Source of the DNA: KBS50 sp042434095
GTDB taxonomy: Bacteria; Actinomycetota; Actinomycetes; Mycobacteriales; Micromonosporaceae
DNA: 64,000 nucleotides
Assembly: GCF_042434095.1 (NCBI RefSeq)
Contig: NZ_JBHLUE010000034.1
Location: 248,001 to 312,000 of the forward strand
Reading direction: 5' to 3'
The notes under the pieces are model-generated. The model was not told where the DNA came from, did no database searches, and worked only from the letters and a program-made list of their open reading frames with translations. Position 1 is the first letter of the stretch, and each line of letters starts with the position of its first letter. A program made the translations under genes and the position numbers. Positions 6,174 through 15,100 of this stretch are shown piece by piece.

Positions 6174-9100
6174 TCACCAACTCCCCACCCGGGTTTGGAT
6201 TCCAGTGACGCCCCACTCATTGAGCAGCGCATTGGCCTGGTCAACCTTCTTTTGAGAGGGTAGTTCATACACCGCCTGGAACCCGTGATGGCTGGCAACA
6301 GCCGCTTGCCGTTCGGCCTCATCCCGGCCGAAGCGGGTAAGCCCGAGCTTCCGATCGATGGCTTCGTCGCCAAAGGCGGAGTCGAACTTGGCGGTGATGA
6401 CGCCGCCATTGCCGTCCGGCGCGCTGTACTGAGGCACTTGAGCTCTTCCCGTCGCCAGGTTCGACCTCGAACCGGCAGCGCCGCTCTGATACCTGAACCA
6501 GCCGCCTTGAGTGCTCGGGGCGGGCGGGGTGGAGTTCTGGAAGCCCCCTTCGTCCACCCAGTTGGCCGTGCTCGTCGCCCTGCCGCAGCCCAGGTTGACC
6601 AGGTTGTTGTTGTGGACCAGGACCGCGTCGTGGCCGGCCACGACGTAGTAGGTGTGAACCTCGGCGACCGTGAGGTCGCGCATCGTCTTCGCACCGGAGA
6701 AGCTCTCGACCTTGACGACGGTGACCCGATGTCCGGGGCCACCACCTCCCATCCCGGCGCCGGTGCCGTCGCCCTCGGTCCGCTTGTCGTCGTGCACCAG
6801 CAGTTGGTGACCGACCACGAGGTTCGCCGCGTCCACCCAGCGGTGGTCGGTGGCGTCCCAGAACGGGTGGTGCTGAGTGGTCTTCAGCGTGGCGGCATGG
6901 TGGGCCGAGGCATCCCGGACCGTGACCCGCGTGAGGTCTCGATCCCGGTTGCTGTGCAACGCCACGACCGGCTCGCCGCGACTCCCGCCGGTCGCCGGGT
7001 CGGTGGTGGCGACCTTGTCGCCCAGGGCCACGTCCTTGATCGCCTTGGTCGACCCGTCCGCCATCAGCACCCGGGTGGCCGGGTCGAAGCTGTGCGGCCG
7101 GGTCGGGATCGGGCAGGTACCACCGCCCGCTGACCCGGGTCCCTCGTGCGGCCGGGCCGATGCCGCCGAGGGCTCCTCGCCGCCCGGCAGGCCCTTGCCC
7201 TTACCGAGACCGGGCAGCTTCGAGCCGAGCCCGGGGATCTTGCTGGCGGCACCGCCGAGCAGCTTGGTGGCGCCGCCGGTGAACTTGCTGGTGCCGGCCG
7301 ACAGGGCGCCGTCCAGGCCGCCCTCGATCATTGTGCTGGCGAGGGTGCTGAGCGAGAACTTCTCGTCGCCCCGGGCCACGTCGACCATGTAGCCCGCGCC
7401 GGCCGACATGGCACCGGCCACGGCGCCGGCCAGGATGAGGCAGCCGATGCCGGTGGCGCACAGGGCGCCCACCGCCACGGTGGCGGCGAGGCCGACGGCC
7501 GCGGTGGCCACGAACTTCCACGGATCCTTCTTGATCGCGGCGACCGTCGACTTGACGCTCTTCACCGCGCTCTTGACCGCCTTCTTGGCGGTCTCCTTCA
7601 CGCACTTGCTGGCACCCTTGGACAGGCATTTCTTGGCCGCGTTGTACGCGTCGGAGACCTTTTGGATCTTCTTCTTGGCCCACCGGACCGTGGTGTCCTT
7701 GATGACCCGGGCGGCCTTCCGGATCTTGTGACCCACCTTCTTGGCGGCCTTCTTGACGTCCTTCCACGCCTTGCCCGAGGCCACGTAGTGGTAGGTGTTC
7801 ACGGCGGCGTGGTACGTGCTGACCGCCGCGTGGTAGGTGGTCTGCACCACCGTCTGCACCGCCGCCACCGGATGCGTCACGACGTTGACGATCGACTTGA
7901 AGCTCGGCAGGCCCCAGTTGCCAGTCGGGTCGGTCGTGGTCATCGGATTGTCGTCGCCGTACTGGAACCGGTTGGCGTTGACGGAATCCGGCACCGGGTT
8001 GTTGGCGACCGGGTCCCGGGTGTCGAACTGGCCGGTCGCCGGGTTGTACCAGCGGGCCAGCATGTTCACCCGGCCGGTCAGCCCGTCGGTCCACTCCGAC
8101 TGGTAGCCAAGGTTGCCCACCATGCCCGCGGTGGCCAGCACGGCCCCCAGCGGGTCGTACGTGGTGGACCCGCCCAGCGCCGTGCCGGTGGCCGAGAACT
8201 CCCCCACCACGTCGTCGTGCTGGTCGGTCCAGGTGTACGCCGAACCCGCCCCGGTGCCACTACCGGCGCCCAGCAGCTCGCCGTTCGGACCCCGGGTGTA
8301 GGTGGTCCCGGAGTCCTGGGCGAGGTCGTTGCCGAGCCCGCTGTACCGGAAGCCCGGCTGGATGGCCCGGCCCAGGGCGTCGTACGTGTAGCTGCTCGTG
8401 CCGCCCGCGGCCTGCTGCGACAGCACCTCGCCGAACGCGTCGCTCACCGTGTTCAGCTGGCCCGCCGCCGAGGAGGTCTGCTTGAGGGTGCCGCGCGCGG
8501 TGTACGCGTACGTCACGCTGCCGCTGCTCTCGGTGGCGAGCTGGTTCCGGGCGTCGTACGCGAACGTCTTCGACCCGACCTGCGTGCGGTTGCCCGCGTC
8601 GTCGTAGCCGTACCCCACCGTGGTGCTGCCGTTGTTCCACGAGGTGAGCCGGTCGGCGAGGTCGTAGGTGTAGGTGTTCGAGCTGGCGCCGGCGAAGCCG
8701 GTGGTCACCTTCGACGTCTCGTTGCCGTTGTTGTCGTACCCGTAGGTGATCGAGCCGAGCGTCGTGGTGCCCGCGGCGTTCTTCAGCGTGTCGGTCTTGA
8801 GCCGGTGCAGCCCGTCGTACCCGAGCGTCCGCACGTTGCCGGAGCCGTAGGTCACCGAGGAGATCTGCGACATCGCGTTGTAGCCGAGCACCGCGTTGAT
8901 CCCGGTGGTGGCGTTCGAGACCGTCTTGAACCGGCCGGCCGTGTCGTAACCGAACGAGGTGGTGCCGGCCGCGTCGCTGCGCGAGGTGACCTCGCCGTCC
9001 TTGTTGTACGCGTACGAGACGTTGTCCTGCGGACCGCTGATCGACAGCGGCAGCCCCCGGTCGTCGTACGCGATGGTGTTGGTGCCGGACGGCACGGACA

Positions 9101-12100
9101 GCGAGGTGATCCGGCCCGCGTCGTCGTAACCGAAGGCGCGGTCGGCGGTCGCCGCCTCGGCCCCGCTGCCGGTCTGCCCGGTCAGCCGGTCCAGGTCGTC
9201 GTAGCTGTTGTGCACCCGCACGTTGCCCGGCGAGAGCTGGTCCGTCGGCCGGCCCGCAGCGTCGTAGGCCACGCTGAAGGTGCGGTCGGCCAGATCCGGG
9301 TACGCCGGGGTGACCGGCTCGATCTGCGACTCCGGCTTGTTCCACGAGTTGTACGTGGTCCAGAAGGAGATGTTGCGGCCGTCGGTGAACCGGGTGCGGT
9401 TGCCGGCCGCGTCGTAGCCGAACGAGGTCTTGATCGAGGTGGTGGCCGTGGTCGGCTGCGTCTCCCCGGTGATCCGCCCCAGCGCGTCGTAGCTGAGCGT
9501 CGTGGTGGTGTTCCGGGCGTCCCTGGTCGACGTCGGGTTGCCGTTGTCGTCGTAGCTCACCGACTCGCTGGTCAGCTGGGCGTTCGAGGCGTCCAGGTGG
9601 GAGGTCTGGACCTGCCGGCCGGCCGGGTCGAACGAGGCCAGGTCCTTGGTCTGGTCCGGGTTGGTGGTCTTCACCACCCGGCCGAGGCCGTCGTGCTCCA
9701 GCAGCGTGGTGTTGTTGGCGCCGTCCTTGACGCTGATCGTCTCGCCGAGCGCGTTGTACCCGTACGAGGTGGCGACGCCCTCCGGCGAGGTGGTCTTCTG
9801 CAGCCAGGGCCCCGACCCGTACGCGCCGGTGCCGTAGTCGTAGACGGTGGTGTTCGTGGCCGGGGTCGGCTGCCGGACCACCTGGCTGCTGGTGAGCTTG
9901 CGGCCCAGCATGTCGTAGGTGGCGCTGACCTTCGCGCCGGTGGCGTCCACGGAGTCCAGCAGATCCCCGACCGCGTCGTAGCGGGCCGTGGCCGACTTGT
10001 TGGTGGGACCGGTGACCTTGGTGACGTTGCCCAGCGAGTCGTACTCGTAGGTGGTGGTCTTGTCCCGCGGGTCGGTGCTGGAGGTCAGCTGGCCGAGCTT
10101 GTCGTACCCGGTCCGGCTGGTGGCGCCGATGATCGGCGCGCCGCCACCGGGCGGGGTGTAGTCCGGCAGGATCGTCTGGACCGGCCGGCCGGCCGCGTCG
10201 ACCCGGTTCTGGATCACGTTGCCCAGCGGGTCCTGCGCCTCCACCTGCTCGCCGAAGGCGTTGTAGCCGATCCGGCTCACCGGCCGGGCGTTGACCACCG
10301 TGCCGCCGAACACCTCGGTGTCCACCGCCGGCGCCGTGGTCTGCGCGGCCTGCCCCGCCTCGTCGTACTGGTAGTCGGTGACGTTGCCGAGCGGGTCGCG
10401 CACCGACGTGGTGAGGCCGCGCTGGTCGACCGTGTTGACGGTGGTGATCTCGTTGGTCCACAGCGCGCCCGCGGTCCGGCCGTTGCCGGCCGCATACAGG
10501 GTGGACACCTCGGCCGGGGTCAACGCCCGCTGGTACACCTGGACGTTGTCGACCGAGCCCTTCATGGTGTTCCCGCCACCGTTGCCGTAGCTGTTGCCGC
10601 CGATGGTGAGGCCCTGGGTCGAGGCGAACGGCGTCGGGTTGGTGCCCGGGGTGCCGGCCACGTTGTTGACGTAGAGCGCCATCCCCTTGGTGCTCGCGTC
10701 AAAGACGCCCACCAGGTGCACCCAGGTGTTGGCGGTCAGCGCCGTGCTGGAGTTCGCCGAGTAGTACGCCGACGGCGTCGCCGAGTCCGAGGACGGCGAG
10801 ATGAAGGCCCACTTCTTCAGCGAGATGCTGTACTGCAGGAAGAAGGCGCCGTGGTTGTTGCCGCCCTGGCCGACGATGGTGTGCCCGGTGGTCAGGTCGG
10901 CCACCTTGGCCCAGGCCGAGACCGAGTACGACTGGGTGGTGTCCAGCACCCGGTCCTGGGAACGCATGGTGTAGACGCCGTTGAAGTTGGCCACCCCGCC
11001 GGCGGTGCTGGTGGTGCTCGCGTCGAACTCCATGTCGTGGTGCGACGGGGAGGAGTCGTAGCTGATGGCGGGCCGCAGGCCCAGGAAGCCGGCGTTGTCG
11101 TCGACGCTCGTCTCGTCCAGCTTCCACCAGCCGGCCGGGCCGCTGGCCACGGACTTGCCGACGCTGCTCGACGTGACCCGGCCCATCGCGTCGTAGCCGG
11201 TGCGGTTCGTGGAGAGCACGGACCGGTTGGCGCCCACGGCCGTCCGGGTCGCCGTCAGGTGGTCGTCGCCGTCGTAGCTGTAGGTGTTGACCCGCTCGAT
11301 GCCGTCCGGGGCCACGGTGGCGGAGATCAGCCGGCTCGCCGGGTCGTACAGGTAGCTGGTGGTGGTGGCGCCGTTGTTCTCCTTCTTGGTGGCCAGGTTG
11401 CCGGCCTCGTCGTAGGTGTTCTCCTCGAGCACCTGGGTCTGCACGCCATCGGTCCGGCTGACCTTCTTGACCTTGCCGTCGCTGTAGTAGTCGTACTTCG
11501 TGGTCCAGTTCATCGCGTCGGTCTCGGACGCCAGGTCGCCGTTGGCCAGGTAGGCGTTCGAGGCCACCCGGGTGACGGTGCCGTCCCGGCCGGTCACCGT
11601 GGTGGTGAGCAGCCGACCCTCGGGGTCGTAGTCGTCCCGCACGACCCGCAGGACGTCCCCGGATGGGCAGGGCGTCGACGGGGCCGGGCTGCTGTCGCAG
11701 GTCGTCTCGGCCGTCTGGTTGCCGTACGCGTCGTACTCGTACAGCGTGACCACGCCGGTCGGGTCGACGGCCTTGACCAGCTGGCCGTACCCGTTGTAGC
11801 TGTTGGTGGTGTCCCGCGCGGCGTCCCCGCCGGTGGTGTCGGTCTGGCTACGCGTCAGCACGTTGCCGTCCGCGTCGAAGGAGTCGACGGTGCGCAGCGT
11901 GTGTACGGCCCCGGTGACCCGGTTCGTCACGGCCGGCTCGGTCGACTCGACGACCTGCCCGTCGTTGTCGTAGACGTACGAGGTGGTGAGGCCGGCCGGG
12001 TAGGCCGTGGAGGTGACCTTCCGGGAGGTGGCCCGGCCCAGCCCGTCGTAGCCGAACTCGGTGACCAGGCCGGTCGCGTCGGTGATCCGGACGGTGTCCC

Positions 12101-15100
12101 CCGCCGCGTTGTACGCGGTGGTCTGGGTGGCGCCGGCGGCCGAGGTGGTGGTCAGTGGCAGCCCCGGCGGGGTGGTGCCGCCGCCCACCGCGGGCGTGCT
12201 GGCCGTCGTGTACGTCATCGACACGGTCCGGCCGTTCGGGAAGTCCGCCACCGGCGGCGAGACCATCCTGGTGCGGTTGCCGGCGGTGTCGTAGCTGAAC
12301 GTCGTGTGGTAGCGCTCGTCCTTGTCGTTCCGCGAGCGCGGGTCCCGGATGTCGGTGAGCTGGTCGTTCCGCGCGTCCGGGGTGAGCTGCGTGGTGGTGG
12401 CGTCCGGCCAGTACGAGTAGTACGTGGTGTCGCACTCGCTCAGCTCGTCGTTGTGCGGCCGGCCGCAGGTGGTGGACCGGATGGTGTTGCCCCGCACGTC
12501 CTTGCCGGACTCGGTGACCTGGCCCAGCGGGTCGTACTCCACCGAGGCGAAGCCGCCCACGTCGTACCCGTAGCTGGTGGTGTTGCCCAGCACGTCGGTG
12601 TCGGCGATCAGCCGGTTGCCGTTGACCAGGTCGAAGTACTGGGTGGAGACCTTGTCGGTCGGGTCGGTGACGCTCACCTTGGAGACCGGGGTGAGGGTCG
12701 GCCCGGTGGTGTCGGCCGTCGGCGAGCCGACCGCCTTCGACGCCAGGTAGTGCGCGTTGACCTGTGCCGCGGTCAGCATCTTGTCATAGAAGCTGAACTC
12801 GGCGATGTTGCCGGTGAAGTAGCTGGTGGTCCCGGACGAGCCGGCCAGCCCGGAGGTGTAGCCGGCGCCGACGAACGCCGGCCCGCCAATCGTCTGGTAG
12901 GTCCCTGTCTTGGCGGCCGCCAGCTTGTTGTCCAGGTAGATGGCCTCGACGTTCGCCATCCAGTCCTTGCCGAGCACGACGTGGTGCCAGAGCCCGTCGT
13001 TGACCTTCACCCCGGTGTTCATCGTGATGGCCGCGCCGGTCTGCTCCATGCCACCGCGCAGGATGCCGTCCGAACCGATGTAGAGCGCCGGCACGTTGCT
13101 CGAGGTCCCGGGTGTGCCGGAGTAGCTGTACAGCACGCCGCTCTTGGTGGTGCCGGCCGGCACCTTGAACCACATCTCGACCGACTCGGGACCGTCCGTC
13201 GTGCCGCTGGCGGTGTCGCCGGTCCCGCTCAGGTACGCCGAGGTGCCGTTGAACACGGCGCCGTAGCGATCCGCGAACGGGCTCGTGGTGTTCGGCTGGG
13301 TCGTGTTGAAGGCGACGTTGTGGTATTGCATCGAGCCGCCGATGACCTCGTTGCGGGCGTCGGCCGGGGCGTCGATGTCGCCGAGCCGGAAGTAGTCCCG
13401 CGGCCGGGCGCCGAGGACGGCCGACACGTACCCCTGGCTGGAGGCGATGCCCTGCGGGACGCCGATCTTCCAGACCCCGCCGTTCTCGTCGGTCACCCGG
13501 CTGACCCGGCCGGAGACCCGGTCGTAGTCGACCGTGGCCTGAACCCGGCCGGCCTCGCTGGTGATCTTCGACAGCTGGGCGGTGCCCGCCCGGCCGCTGC
13601 CGTACAGGGACGTGACGGTGCTCGCGGTGAGCGCCTGGTTGTACAGCGACACGTCGGCGATCGAGCCGGTGAAGAACGACGCCGTGGCGGTGGTGTTCGG
13701 CTGGCTCGGCCAGGACCCGCCGAGGAATCCGGCCCCGACGTACACGTTCGGGGTGCCGGCGAAGCTCATGTCGATGGCGCCGGTGGCCGTACCGGCCACG
13801 GCGCCGTCCAGGTAGAGCGTCTGGTTGCCGCCGTTGCCGGCGAGCACGACATGGTGCCACTGGTCGTCGTTGACCGTCTTTGCCGAGGTCGGCAGGTTGC
13901 TGATGTTGTTGTTCCAGAACTCGCCGCGCAGCTTGCCGTCCTGGCCGATGTAGAGGGCCGGGAGGTAGTTGCCGGGAGTGGTGGCGCCCGGCGTCACCGT
14001 GCCCTGGGAATAGCCGAGCAGCACGCCGCCCGCCGTGGCCGTCTTGAACCACAGGCTCGCGGACTGGTACGACTCCTTGGCCACCACCTTCTGCCGCAGC
14101 TGCACCAGCGAGCTGGTGCCGTTGAAGGTGGCCGCGGTGGAGTCCGAGGCGGCCAGCGGACCGGGAGCGCCGAGCGCCACGTTGGTGTACGTGGCGTTGT
14201 CGGCGCCGTCGTTGGACAGCACCGAGCTCATCGCGCTGGTCGCGCCCGGCGCCTCGTTCAACCGCCAGTACGAGTACGGGTCGGCGTTCAGCGTCACGGC
14301 CTCGTGCTGGGATGCGGTGGTGTACGCGTACCCCGTGCAGTGCGTGCCGTCACCCGGCGGGCAGACCCCGGTGAGGTTGTCCCTGTCGTAGGAGTAGGTC
14401 CAGGTGAGCCGGGTGGCGTTGTCGCCCGGGGTGACCGGGTCGGTGAGCACCGTGGCCACGTGCGGAGCGCTCGCGCCGGCTGGGGTGGCCCAGGTGACCG
14501 ACAGGGTGCGGCCGGAGGAGCCCGAGACGACCTGGTCGACGTGGCCGTCGGCGTCGTAGTGGAACGTCTCGGCCCGGCCCGAGGCGTCGGCGATCCGGGT
14601 GATCCGGTAGACCCCGTTGCCGGCCGAGCGGGTGAACTCGTACGACGTGGCATCCTTGTCGGTCAGCGAGTAGCCGCCGGTCATCGTCTTGAAGACGGAG
14701 AACCGGCCCAGCGGCGGCACGAACGTGCCGTCCGCGTTCCGGCCGAAGGCGACCTCCTCACCGCTGGGATAGCGCACCGCGACGGTCTGCAGCACGCCAC
14801 CGGCGTCCGGCTGCTCCCGGACCTGCATGTCCAGGATGGACGACCAGCCCTGGGCAAAGGCGCTGTCCGCCCGGGTGTCCCGGCTGTTGTAGTCCCGGGT
14901 GATCGACAGCGCCGGGCCGGCGGTGGCCACCTCGGCGTCGCTCTCGGCGGTGGTGTAGTTGCCGGTGCTCGGCTCGTAACCCTTGCCGCCGTTCTGCGCC
15001 AGGTCCGAGGTGATCACCGGCTGCGGCACGGCCGTGCTGAACGCGTACGCCGTGCTGACGGCCGAGCTGGACGAGTAGTCGTTCACCTGGACGGTGTAGC

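Noticed and set aside
6600..7093. Intein within the RHS protein
   Set aside because: The Hint block is followed by a toxin tip and then the protein end; there is no C-extein or homing endonuclease, so it is a release domain rather than an intein.
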